Shown here in pieces: positions 25,785 to 34,198 of a stretch of 36,481 bases of DNA. The position numbers and the translations under genes were made by a program. The notes beneath the pieces are model-generated. The model made no database searches. It saw nothing but the letters and a program-made list of their open reading frames with translations, and was not told the DNA's origin. Location: the NCBI GenBank assembly GCA_017535665.1, contig JAFXTS010000016.1, positions 1 through 36,481 of the forward strand, read 5' to 3'. Every line of letters starts with the position of its first letter. Position 1 is the first letter of the stretch. The DNA is from Bacteroidales bacterium (GTDB taxonomy: Bacteria; Bacteroidota; Bacteroidia; Bacteroidales; WCHB1-69).

Positions 25785-25803
25785 ATTTTAACCTGCAAAA
25801 GTA
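25785..25803 (+). repeat. 19-nt direct repeat, right copy
   Basis: Identical to 24575-24593, in the same orientation, 1210 nt away. It marks the right end of the RhuM / HsdR-remnant block. Confidence 0.85.
25796..25803 (-). promoter_or_regulatory. -7 box of the RhuM gene
   Basis: Minus-strand TACTTTTG fits TAnnTTTG and is 66 nt before the RhuM ATG. It lies within the 19-nt direct repeat. No clear -33 element. Confidence 0.45.
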
Positions 25804-25816
25804 ACAAAAAAAATCG

Positions 25817-25824
25817 TATTTTTG
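25817..25824 (+). promoter_or_regulatory. -7 box of the SDR gene
   Basis: Plus-strand TATTTTTG fits TAnnTTTG, 40 nt before the ATG at 25865. It is divergent from the RhuM promoter. Confidence 0.5.
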
Positions 25825-25864
25825 CTGACTGTTTTTAGGAATTATTGATTAAAAATTACCGAAT

Positions 25865-26620
25865 ATGAGAACGATTATGATTACTGGCGCTTCCACCGGG
25901 TTTGGGGAAGCCATCGCCCGCACCATGAGCCGCGAAAACGGCCGACTCATCCTCACCGCCCGCCGCGAGGACAAACTGATGAAGGTGGTGGATGAGATTA
26001 CCCGCACCACCTCCTGCAAGGTGCTCCCGCTCGTGTTCGATGTGCGCGACCCGCAGGCCTGCGAACGCGCCATCAATTCCATCCCCGAAGAGTTCGCCAC
26101 CATCGATGTGCTCGTCAACAACGCCGGTCTCGCCGTCGAGCTGGACCCCATCCACAAGGCCTCCCTCGAGGATTGGAACCGCATGATCGACACCAACATC
26201 AAGGGACTTCTCTACGTCACCCGCCTGGTGGCTCCGCGGATGGTGGAACGCAAAAGCGGCCACATCATCAACCTTGGCTCCACCGCCAGCCATGAGGTCT
26301 ATATGGGCGGCAGCGTCTATTGCGCCACCAAGCACGCCGTGCTGGCCCTCACCAAGGGTATGCGCACCGACTTCCTGCCCTACGGCATCAAGGTGACGAT
26401 GATCGCCCCCGGCGCCGCCGAGACCGAGTTCTCCATCGTGCGCTTCCATGGCGACAAGGAGAAGGCTGACAAGGTGTATCAAGGTTACGATCCGCTTGTG
26501 GCACAGGATATTGCCGATATCGTGGAGTTCGTACTCAGCCGTCCGCCGCACGTCTGCCTCAACGAAATCATCGTCACCCCCACGGCTCAGTTCAACGGGG
26601 TGATCAACCGCTCGCTGTAG
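25865..26620 (+). CDS. Short-chain dehydrogenase/reductase (classical SDR)
   Basis: The 251-residue cytoplasmic oxidoreductase has the nucleotide-binding TGASTGFG at 7-14, NNAG at 85-88, the catalytic Asn111, Ser139 and Y152-CATK156, and the PG motif in APGAAETEF. A basic pair after the second strand (TARRED) suggests NADP(H) preference. Length and motifs fit the YdfG-like group that oxidises 3-hydroxy acids such as serine, but substrate cannot be proved from sequence. It is 14 nt ahead of the CotH gene, so they may be co-transcribed. Confidence 0.9.
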   Translation: MRTIMITGASTGFGEAIARTMSRENGRLILTARREDKLMKVVDEITRTTSCKVLPLVFDVRDPQACERAINSIPEEFATIDVLVNNAGLAVELDPIHKASLEDWNRMIDTNIKGLLYVTRLVAPRMVERKSGHIINLGSTASHEVYMGGSVYCATKHAVLALTKGMRTDFLPYGIKVTMIAPGAAETEFSIVRFHGDKEKADKVYQGYDPLVAQDIADIVEFVLSRPPHVCLNEIIVTPTAQFNGVINRSL

Positions 26621-26634
26621 TTTCGCGCCCCGCC

Positions 26635-28452
26635 ATGAGAGCGCGTCAGGCCTTGTTGGGAGTACTGCTGCTGCTGGTCGTTGCGTGGCTGCCCGCGCAG
26701 AACTTGCAGGTGTCGCCCGCCGGCGGCTTCTACCAGCACGCCCCGCAGGTGACCATGACCTGCCCCGACGCCGCCCTGCGCATCTTTTTCACCACCGACG
26801 GACAGCCGCCTACCGCCGCCGATAGGCCCTACACCCATCCGTTCACCCTCACCAGCAGTTTCTTCTCCGACGCGGCTCTGTACCAAGTGCCGATGTGCCC
26901 CCCGTCGAACTTCCACATCCCAGACGACGGTGTGCAGCAGGTGGTGGTGCTGCGTGCCGCAGCGTTCAACAGCGTTGGTCAGCCGGTAGGGCAGGTGGTT
27001 ACGAACACCTATCTGGTGCAAGATTTGGGCTGCGACAGTCACGGACTGCCGGTGGTTTCGATCTGCGCCTCTCAACATGACATTATCGATGATACGGTCG
27101 GTATCTTCGTGCCGGGTGTCTGCTACAATGGCGACGACTGGAGTGGCAACTACTATCAGGAGGGTCGCGAGTGGGAGCGTATCGTGAATTTGGAACTGTA
27201 TCTACCAGATGGACAGTCACTTAACCAGCAGTGCGGGCTGCGTATCCATGGCGGTTCTTCCCGCCGGTATGTGCAAAAAGGCCTGAGGGTGTATGCCCGC
27301 GAGGAGTATGGCGACAAGCGCTTTCGGGCGCGGATTTTCGAGGATACCGATGTGGATGCCTTCAAGCGGCTGGTACTGAAGCCTTTCGCGTGCGCATGGA
27401 CCCATGCCGGTGTGCAGAATATGGTTACGGAGCAGATTGCCCGCAACCTGCGGCTCGACGTGCCCGCCATCCGTCCCGCCGTGCTCTACCTCAACGGCGA
27501 GTACTGGGGCATATACTTCATACAGGAGAAGCCTGACGAGCATTTCCTCAAAGACCATTACGGCGGCAACGAGGACTACTACAACCTGATGTCCAACTGG
27601 GTGAGCTTGCTCGACAACGGCACGGATGTCTATTTTCAGGAGATGATGTCGTGGCTGGCCACTGCCGACCTGTCAATAAAGGAGAACTACGAGGAGGCTT
27701 GTCGTTTGATTGATGTGGATAATTTTATTGATTATCAATTATTTGAAATATTTATTAATAATGAAGACTGGCCAGCCAACAACATGCGTTGCTGGCAGTA
27801 TTTTATGGGAAAGTGGAGATGGATTTTTTATGATGGGGATGCGGCATTGAAGCATTTGGAATGGGGTGGATTTGCATACGCTACTTATGATGGCGATGAG
27901 GAGTACCCTGCTTCGCGCATTTCTACGCTGCTGTTCCGTAAATTATTGGAGAATCCTGTTTTTCAAAAACGGGTGGTGGAAAGATATAATGATTTATGTC
28001 ATAGAATTTTAAGTTATTATTCAACGAAACCTTACTTGGATGCCGCGGTGGATGCCATACAGGAGGAAATCCCGTTGCAGATAGATCGTTTTCATTTCCC
28101 GGCCACCTATAAAAAGTGGAATGCAGATGTGAAGGAGATGGATGAGTTCCTAAGGAAGCGCCCCGCACAGGCCATTGCCGAGATGTTGGAGTATATCCAT
28201 GTGAAAGAGGATGTTAGCGCGCTGTCGTTCTACCCCAATCCCACTGCAGGTGAGGCGACGGTCAGTGTAACGGTGGGGGAAGCGGGCATCCGCACCCTGT
28301 GCGTATATGACATGGGCGGTCGGATGGTGTATAGCTGTCTGTTGTACTGCGAGGAGGGACAGTCGCAATGCTTCAAGCAGCTGCCGTTGCCTGCCGGAAC
28401 GTATGTGATAAGGGTAGGGGATAAGAGTGATAAAATTCTGATTGTAAATTAG
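26635..28452 (+). CDS. CotH-kinase surface protein with T9SS tag
   Basis: The 605-residue precursor has a signal peptide (ALLGVLLLLVVAWLPAQ). A chitobiase/hexosaminidase C-terminal-like beta domain (GGFYQHAPQVTMTC, FFTTDGQPPT) covers about residues 25-130. A CotH-type kinase domain covers about 180-500: RIHGGSSRRYVQKGLRVYAR, KPFACAWTHAGVQNM, GEYWGIYFIQEKPDEHF, NNMRCWQY and WRWIFYDGDAALKH. From about residue 533 there is a T9SS type A domain (FYPNPTAGEATV, DMGGRMVYS, LPAGTYVIRV). CotH proteins phosphorylate protein substrates in some bacteria; the target here is unknown. Its stop overlaps the convergent barrel gene by four bases. Confidence 0.88.
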   Translation: MRARQALLGVLLLLVVAWLPAQNLQVSPAGGFYQHAPQVTMTCPDAALRIFFTTDGQPPTAADRPYTHPFTLTSSFFSDAALYQVPMCPPSNFHIPDDGVQQVVVLRAAAFNSVGQPVGQVVTNTYLVQDLGCDSHGLPVVSICASQHDIIDDTVGIFVPGVCYNGDDWSGNYYQEGREWERIVNLELYLPDGQSLNQQCGLRIHGGSSRRYVQKGLRVYAREEYGDKRFRARIFEDTDVDAFKRLVLKPFACAWTHAGVQNMVTEQIARNLRLDVPAIRPAVLYLNGEYWGIYFIQEKPDEHFLKDHYGGNEDYYNLMSNWVSLLDNGTDVYFQEMMSWLATADLSIKENYEEACRLIDVDNFIDYQLFEIFINNEDWPANNMRCWQYFMGKWRWIFYDGDAALKHLEWGGFAYATYDGDEEYPASRISTLLFRKLLENPVFQKRVVERYNDLCHRILSYYSTKPYLDAAVDAIQEEIPLQIDRFHFPATYKKWNADVKEMDEFLRKRPAQAIAEMLEYIHVKEDVSALSFYPNPTAGEATVSVTVGEAGIRTLCVYDMGGRMVYSCLLYCEEGQSQCFKQLPLPAGTYVIRVGDKSDKILIVN

Positions 28453-29237
28453 TTGCGATACCAGCCGGTGGAGGTGTCGTGAATCCAGCGCGGACCTTTC
28501 TTGCCGCCCCGCACGTAGTCGGGGTTGGAGATGAATTTCTCGTTGAAAGAGTAGATGAGCCGCACGGTGATGACGTTGTTGTACTGTTTGCGCACCTCTT
28601 TCAGATCGGGAACGAAGGGGTTGAAGATGCGGGTGCGCAGCGGCACGAACGAATATTGGAAGCGGAAGTTGAGTTTCAGTCCTTTCCAAAGTCTTATCTT
28701 GGCGTCGGCGATGACGCTCCAGTCGTTTTTGCTATACATGCCGGAACGGAGGTCGGTGGTGGTGGTCCAGCCGTTCTCGATCTCGTGGGCGCGCACCAGA
28801 CGGCCCCATGCGAAGCCGGCCCCGATGGAGCAGCCGCTGCGCCAGTCCTCGTAGTGGAACACCACAGGCACTTCCACATAGTCGAGGTTCAGTTTATACT
28901 TGATTTTGTTGTCGAAAGGCACGGAGAAATCTTCGTTGTGCCAGAGCAGGGGCACAGTGTCGTACAGGGTGGCGTTGGCGCGGTAAGAGTTTTGGAAACT
29001 GCCTTTCTGGGTGTAGAGCAGTTCGATGGTGGCGAACCAGTGGAAGCTGTTGTCGAGAGGCATCATGACGGAGAGACCGCCGTTGAATCCGGCCTTGTAG
29101 AATCCGGCCACCTCGTCGCCATCGACTTGCGTGAAGTTGGCGCCGGCGATGACGGAACCGATGAAGCGCTGGGCTTGTGCCGCGCCGGCGAGGGTGAGTA
29201 TCAGAAGGCAAAGAATCAGTTTCTTCATGTCTTTCAT
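28449..29237 (-). CDS. PorT-like outer-membrane beta-barrel protein
   Basis: The precursor is 262 residues, or 259 if the second Met (MKKLILCLLILTLAGAAQAQ) is used. The signal peptide is followed by alternating strands typical of small 8-strand barrels: FIGSVIAGANFTQVDGDEVAGFYKAG, FATIELLYTQKGS, YVEVPVVFHYED and SIGAGFAWG. The GAxxsqxxGD...GfxaG start and ExxYxxKGs pattern is that of the PorT/outer-membrane-beta-barrel family. PorT itself is a T9SS component, but this broad family has many members, so a T9SS role is not claimed. The C-terminus ends WIHDTSTGWYRN. Confidence 0.75.
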   Translation of the reverse strand: MKDMKKLILCLLILTLAGAAQAQRFIGSVIAGANFTQVDGDEVAGFYKAGFNGGLSVMMPLDNSFHWFATIELLYTQKGSFQNSYRANATLYDTVPLLWHNEDFSVPFDNKIKYKLNLDYVEVPVVFHYEDWRSGCSIGAGFAWGRLVRAHEIENGWTTTTDLRSGMYSKNDWSVIADAKIRLWKGLKLNFRFQYSFVPLRTRIFNPFVPDLKEVRKQYNNVITVRLIYSFNEKFISNPDYVRGGKKGPRWIHDTSTGWYRN

Positions 29238-29247
29238 TTTACGGCGG

Positions 29248-29255
29248 CAAAGTTA
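29248..29255 (-). promoter_or_regulatory. -7 box of the PorT-like gene
   Basis: Minus-strand TAACTTTG fits TAnnTTTG and is 10 nt before the first ATG, or 19 nt before the second, which slightly favours the second start. Confidence 0.45.
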
Positions 29256-29345
29256 CATCATTTTTTGCATTTTCCGCTTTTTTATGGAGAAAATAATATT
29301 CAAAGCCAAACTTCGTTATTCCATTACCCTTAACTTGCATTCCCA

Positions 29346-30569
29346 ATGACCACCCAGAAAAATATCCGAATCGACGATTTCGACTACCCGCTGCCCGACG
29401 AGCGCATCGCCTTCTACCCCAAAGAGTCGCGAACGACCTCGAAGCTGCTGGTGTATCGCCGTGGCAATCACGAGATTACCGACAGCAACTTCGCCTCGCT
29501 GCCCGACTTCCTCACCCCCGACATGATGGTGGTGTTCAACGACTCGAAGGTAATCCATGCGCGGTTGCTGGTACACAATGCTACCGGTGCCGCCATCGAG
29601 ATTTTCTGCCTCGAACCGCTCGCGCCCACCACAGAACTGTCTGCCGCGCTCGCCCAAACCGGTCCGGTGACGTGGAAATGTTTCGTGGGCAACGCCAAAC
29701 GGTGGAAACAACCCCTCTCCTTCGAAGTGACGGTCAACGGGCACAATCTCACCGTGACTGCCGAAAAGGGCCGCCAGGTGGAAAATGCCTTCGAGGTACA
29801 TTTCAGCTGGCAGGATAGGGGAGTGACCTTCGCCGAATGGGTGGAAGCCTACGGCAAAACGCCGCTGCCTCCGTACATCAAACGCCAAGCCGAAACTGGC
29901 GACGAGACCCGCTACCAGACGGTCTATGCCCACTACGACGGCTCGGTGGCCGCGCCGACTGCCGGTCTTCATTTTAGTAAGGAGTTATTGCAAGATATTG
30001 AAAATAAAGGAATTGAAACTGAATATGTGACGCTGCACGTGGGCGCGGGCACCTTCAAGCCTGTCACCGCCGACACCATCGGCGACCACTACATGCACGA
30101 CGAGCAGATTGTGATTCGCCGTGAACTGGTGGAACATTTGCTCCGCACCACCGACAAAAGGATTGTTGCTGTCGGCACCACCGTCACCCGCAGCCTCGAG
30201 TCGATCTTCATCATCGGGGCCAAACTACAACTCGGTCTCCCCAACCCGCTGCATGTGGAGCAGTGGGAGGTGTACGAGAACCCCGCCATCAGCACCGTCA
30301 GCGTGGAGGACGCCTTGAAAGCCATCCTCCATTTTCTGGATGAAAAGGGTCTGGAGTATGTCACCGCCTCCACCTGCCTGATGATTGTGCCGTCGTACTC
30401 GTTCAAGATGATGCGGGCCATCATCACCAACTTCCACCAGCCCAAGAGCACGTTGCTGCTGCTCATCTCCGCCTACCTCGGCGACGCGTGGCGCGACATC
30501 TATCAACATGCCCTTTCGCACGAGTACCGCTTTTTGAGTTACGGCGACGCCAACCTCTATATGGATTGA
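29346..30569 (+). CDS. queA: tRNA preQ1 ribosyltransferase-isomerase QueA
   Basis: The 407-residue enzyme transfers the ribosyl part of S-adenosylmethionine to preQ1 in tRNA, making epoxyqueuosine. Conserved segments are visible in order: FDYPLPDERIAFYP, PLPPYIKR, YDGSVAAPTAGLHF, HVGAGTFKPV, GTTVTRSLES, TNFHQPKSTLLLLISA and YRFLSYGDANLY. It is about 50 residues longer than the E. coli protein (356), with extra residues in the middle (about 70-190 and after the GTTVTR motif), a form seen in Bacteroidota. No queuosine riboswitch is visible upstream. Confidence 0.95.
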   Translation: MTTQKNIRIDDFDYPLPDERIAFYPKESRTTSKLLVYRRGNHEITDSNFASLPDFLTPDMMVVFNDSKVIHARLLVHNATGAAIEIFCLEPLAPTTELSAALAQTGPVTWKCFVGNAKRWKQPLSFEVTVNGHNLTVTAEKGRQVENAFEVHFSWQDRGVTFAEWVEAYGKTPLPPYIKRQAETGDETRYQTVYAHYDGSVAAPTAGLHFSKELLQDIENKGIETEYVTLHVGAGTFKPVTADTIGDHYMHDEQIVIRRELVEHLLRTTDKRIVAVGTTVTRSLESIFIIGAKLQLGLPNPLHVEQWEVYENPAISTVSVEDALKAILHFLDEKGLEYVTASTCLMIVPSYSFKMMRAIITNFHQPKSTLLLLISAYLGDAWRDIYQHALSHEYRFLSYGDANLYMD

Positions 30570-30578
30570 TATTTTTCG

Positions 30579-30586
30579 TATTTTTG
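30579..30586 (+). promoter_or_regulatory. -7 box of the M1 peptidase gene
   Basis: TATTTTTG fits TAnnTTTG, 18 nt before the ATG at 30604. A -33 element is not clear. Confidence 0.45.
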
Positions 30587-30603
30587 CAATCAAATTTGCA
30601 AGT

Positions 30604-32940
30604 ATGAAAAAATATCTCCTTTTTGTTTTGTTGTTGGGAATGATGGGCGTGATGTTTGCCCAAGATCGTGCCGATAGTATTCATGTACATCACTATGATA
30701 TTGTATTGAATATCACTAATTTCGATACTAAAATCATTTACGGACATACCGATTTGCAGGTGGTGTCGAAGGTGGATGATTTGCAGTATGTGGATTTGGA
30801 TTTGCAGCGGTTGGAAGTGGATTCCCTGTGGGTGAACAACCAGCTGGTGAGCAATTTTACGCACGAGGGTACGCTGCTGCACATCCCGCTCAGCCAGTCC
30901 TTACAGCAGCATGATACCGTGCAGTTGTGCGTCTTTTATAGCGGTCGTCCTGCTACCGACTCCTACTTCGGCGGCTTCTATTATTCGGGAGAATATTGCT
31001 ATAACCTCGGCGTGGCCTTCCGCGACCTGCCGCATGTGTTCGGCCGTGCCTGGTACCCTTGCCTCGACTTTTTCACCGACAAGGCCACCTACACGTTCAC
31101 CATCGAAACCGAGGAAGGCAAGCGCGCTATTTGTGGAGGCGAACTGGTGGATAGTCTCGCCACCGATACCAATACCATCTTCTGGCGTTGGGAACTCAAC
31201 GATCCCGTTCCCACCTATCTTACTTCGATCGCGGTCGGCAACTACATGCATTATGCCGACACCGTGCAGGGGCTGACACGAGTTATTCCTATCGACATCT
31301 ATACGCGTCCCTCTGAGTTTGACAGAATCGCTGGCAACTTTGCGCATCTGAAGGATGCGCTCCACATTTTTGAGTCGCGGTTCGGTCCCTATCCGTGGTG
31401 CCGAATCGGTTATGTAGGCGTGGCCTTCACGGGCGGTGCCATGGAGCATGTCACCAACATCGCCTACCCACAGCTTGCCATCACAGGTAATAGCGATAAC
31501 GAGTCGCTCTACATCCATGAGTTTTCTCACATGTGGTTTGGAGACCTTGTGACCTGTTTGCGTGCCGAGGAGATGTGGCTCAACGAGGGATTTGCCCGCT
31601 ACAGCGAGGCGTTGGCCGACGAAGTGCTCTATCCTTCCGACAATCCGCTCACCGACGGCTACAAGAAGAATATCCGCGACCTGCATGCCAAGGTGTTGCG
31701 CAATGCCCATATCGATGATGAGGGCTATTGGGCACTCGACTCCATGCCGCAGGCAGTTACCTATGGCACTACCACCTACGACAAGGGTGCTCTGGTTATT
31801 CATACGCTGCGTAAATATATGGGCGACAGCGCCTTTTTTGCGGCTATTCCCGATTTGCTCTCGACTTTTGCCTACCAAAATATCTCCACTCTCCAGTTGT
31901 TTGACTTTCTGTCGGCGCACTGTGGCACCAACTTGCACGCTTTCCGCGAGGCGTGGGTGTCGCAGCCGGGATTCCTTCATTTCTCCATCGACTCCATCTG
32001 TCCCACAGCAACACCTGGCGAGTATAAGTTCTTTGTGCGCCAGCGGTTGAGCCATGCCCGCCATTTTGGACAAAATAATTTGTTGGATATCACCTTTTTT
32101 TCTTCTGATAATCAAAGATATACACTTCGTGATTTTCAATTTTCTGGCGAATTTGCAGAGGGTACGGTGCAGTTGCCTTGGGTGCCAGTTGTCGCTCTTG
32201 TGGATTTGGATGAGGAGATGGGAGATGCTATTATTGACTACAATTTTGAGGTGACGAGCAGCGGCTTGAAGACAGCTACCAATGCCAATGTGCGGGTGCT
32301 GGTGAACGTATGCACCGACACGGCTTTCCTGTATGTGGCCGATAACCTTGTTGCGCCGGACACCCTGCGTGGAGAGAACAGTCATCTGTTGGGCATCTCC
32401 AACCAGCACTATTGGAGCATCGTGGTGCCGGGTGATGTGTTAGAAGGCAGTATGCGTTTCGACATCAAGGCGGGTAGCGAGAACGATCCCGACTATGAAT
32501 TTTTGTATGGCCACACGATGAACGAGCTGGTGATGCTCTATCGCCGCAATCCGGGCGATGTTTGGATGCCACTGGGAACCACGAAAACCGGCACGTTGGC
32601 TAATGGACATTTGGCAGTTGACGGTATCCGTACAGGAGAGTATGCCATCGGCATCGGCGACGGTACGGTCGGCGTAGACTTGGCAGAGAGTGAACAAACT
32701 TTGTTCGCCGTGTATCCCAACCCTGCCAGCGACAATCTTATTGTGGAGAATGTGCAATCATTGAATAATCAAATACTTCGTTGTTTTATTATGGATATGA
32801 ATGGTCGCCAAGTGATGTCGCAGATGATTTTAAGTAATTATAACAATTTGAATATTAGTAATTTGAAATCCGGAATATATCTCCTTTCTGTTGAAAGTGA
32901 CGGAGAGGTGATTTATTCCACCAAATTCATTAAACAATAA
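30604..32940 (+). CDS. M1-family zinc aminopeptidase with T9SS tag
   Basis: The 778-residue precursor has signal peptide MKKYLLFVLLLGMMGVMFAQ, an N-terminal beta domain (HVHHYDIVLNI) and the gluzincin site HEFSHMWFGDL (His305, Glu306, His309) with Glu328 in WLNEGFARY, the HExxH-x18-E layout of M1 enzymes. The exopeptidase motif reads GGAMEH at 278-282 instead of the usual GAMEN. The C-terminal 75 residues (VYPNPASDNLIVEN, IMDMNGRQV, LKSGIYLLSVE, TKFIKQ) are a T9SS type A domain, so it should be secreted or surface-bound. It probably trims peptides outside the cell together with the subtilases. Confidence 0.92.
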   Translation: MKKYLLFVLLLGMMGVMFAQDRADSIHVHHYDIVLNITNFDTKIIYGHTDLQVVSKVDDLQYVDLDLQRLEVDSLWVNNQLVSNFTHEGTLLHIPLSQSLQQHDTVQLCVFYSGRPATDSYFGGFYYSGEYCYNLGVAFRDLPHVFGRAWYPCLDFFTDKATYTFTIETEEGKRAICGGELVDSLATDTNTIFWRWELNDPVPTYLTSIAVGNYMHYADTVQGLTRVIPIDIYTRPSEFDRIAGNFAHLKDALHIFESRFGPYPWCRIGYVGVAFTGGAMEHVTNIAYPQLAITGNSDNESLYIHEFSHMWFGDLVTCLRAEEMWLNEGFARYSEALADEVLYPSDNPLTDGYKKNIRDLHAKVLRNAHIDDEGYWALDSMPQAVTYGTTTYDKGALVIHTLRKYMGDSAFFAAIPDLLSTFAYQNISTLQLFDFLSAHCGTNLHAFREAWVSQPGFLHFSIDSICPTATPGEYKFFVRQRLSHARHFGQNNLLDITFFSSDNQRYTLRDFQFSGEFAEGTVQLPWVPVVALVDLDEEMGDAIIDYNFEVTSSGLKTATNANVRVLVNVCTDTAFLYVADNLVAPDTLRGENSHLLGISNQHYWSIVVPGDVLEGSMRFDIKAGSENDPDYEFLYGHTMNELVMLYRRNPGDVWMPLGTTKTGTLANGHLAVDGIRTGEYAIGIGDGTVGVDLAESEQTLFAVYPNPASDNLIVENVQSLNNQILRCFIMDMNGRQVMSQMILSNYNNLNISNLKSGIYLLSVESDGEVIYSTKFIKQ

Positions 32941-32961
32941 ATCATTCTACCCTGACCTACC

Positions 32962-34086
32962 ATGAAGATTGCTGTCAATACCCGTCTTTTATTGAAAGAT
33001 AAATTGGAGGGGATAGGTGTATTTACCTGTGAAACAATGCGTAGGATGGTGCAAGCTCATCCAGAGCATACCTTCTATTTTATTTTCGACCGAAATTATG
33101 ACGAGCGTTTTCTCTTTGCGGAGAATGTGAAGCCCGTGCTCACCTTTCCTCCGGCGCGTCATCCCTATTTGTGGTACATCTATTTCGAGTACTCCATCCC
33201 GTATGTGTTGCGCAAGCTAAAGCCTAACCTGTTCCTCTCGCCCGACGGGTGGCTTTCGTTGAGAACCGATGTCCCTCAGGTGGACGTGATTCATGATTTG
33301 AATTTCGAGTATCGGAAAGATTTTCTTCAGTCAAAATTCCAAAATTATTATGTGAAATATTTTCCGCAGTTTGCGCGGAAAGCGGCTCGTTTGGCCACGG
33401 TTTCGGAGTTTTCCAAGCGTGATTTGCACAATTTTTATGGGATTGATGAAGATAAAATTGATGTGGTGTATAATGGCAGCAGCAGTCGTTTCGTGCCACT
33501 GTCGCGCGAGCAGCAGATAGAGGCGAAGGTGAAGTATGCGTGGGGCTGCGACTATTTTCTCTTTGTGAGTGCCATCCACAAGCGTAAGAATTTGGCCAAC
33601 ATGTTAAAGGCTTTTGATGCCTTCAAAGATAGCACCGACACCGACATGAAATTTGTGGTGGCGGGTGAACAATTTGGAAATCAGGATGATGTGAACGAAG
33701 CGTTACGTACCATGCGTCATGCTGCCGATGTGCGTTTCTTGGGGTATGTCACCGCTGAGGAGCTGGGCGAGCTGATGGGTTCGGCCCATGCTTTGGTGTA
33801 CGCTTCTCTCTTTGAGGGCTTCGGTATACCGATTTTGGAGGCTTTTGCGGCCGATACGGCGGTTATTACCTCCAATGTGACCTCCATGCCGGAGGTGGCT
33901 GGCGATGCCGCTATTTTGGTGGATCCTCTTTCTGTGGAGCAGATTGCTGATGCCATGAAGGCTTTAGCCACCGATGAACCTCTGCGGCAGTCGCTCATCG
34001 CCAAAGGTCGCGAGCAGCGTACCCGCTTCAGCTGGGAGCAGACCGCCGACAAGTTGTGGAACTGCGTGGAGAAAGCGATGCAGTAA
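32962..34086 (+). CDS. GT4-family glycosyltransferase
   Basis: The 374-residue cytoplasmic GT-B enzyme starts MKIAVNTRLLLKDKLEGIGVF and has VIHDLNFE in the acceptor half, TVSEFSKRDL, and the hallmark E-x7-E donor site in FEGFGIPILEAF (Glu285, Glu293). It belongs to the mannosyl/glucosyl-transferase-like GT4 set used for lipopolysaccharide or capsule. The sugar and acceptor are not evident. It begins 21 nt after the M1 gene on the same strand and is followed by a strong terminator. Confidence 0.9.
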   Translation: MKIAVNTRLLLKDKLEGIGVFTCETMRRMVQAHPEHTFYFIFDRNYDERFLFAENVKPVLTFPPARHPYLWYIYFEYSIPYVLRKLKPNLFLSPDGWLSLRTDVPQVDVIHDLNFEYRKDFLQSKFQNYYVKYFPQFARKAARLATVSEFSKRDLHNFYGIDEDKIDVVYNGSSSRFVPLSREQQIEAKVKYAWGCDYFLFVSAIHKRKNLANMLKAFDAFKDSTDTDMKFVVAGEQFGNQDDVNEALRTMRHAADVRFLGYVTAEELGELMGSAHALVYASLFEGFGIPILEAFAADTAVITSNVTSMPEVAGDAAILVDPLSVEQIADAMKALATDEPLRQSLIAKGREQRTRFSWEQTADKLWNCVEKAMQ

Positions 34087-34112
34087 TTTTATTAGCCAGT
34101 ATAGCATGCACC

Positions 34113-34139
34113 ATTCCGCCGGCCGAAGGCTGGCGGAAT
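34113..34139 (+). repeat. REP-like GC-rich hairpin after the glycosyltransferase
   Basis: ATTCCGCCGGCC (34113-34124) pairs with GGCTGGCGGAAT (34128-34139) with one G-T pair and a 3-nt loop. There is no T run after it, so it is not a terminator on its own. Its CATTCCG start resembles the CCATTCCGG tract in the decayed RHS cassettes. Confidence 0.6.
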
Positions 34140-34147
34140 CTCGAAAA

Positions 34148-34179
34148 AAAAGAGCCGCATTTTTGCGGCTCTTTTCACA
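34148..34179 (+). terminator. Bidirectional rho-independent terminator
   Basis: AAAAGAGCCGCA (34148-34159) pairs perfectly with TGCGGCTCTTTT (34164-34175) around TTTT, with an A run before and T run after. It lies between two convergent genes and can serve both. Confidence 0.9.
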
Positions 34180-34198
34180 GTATTTTTTTTGATTTTGT

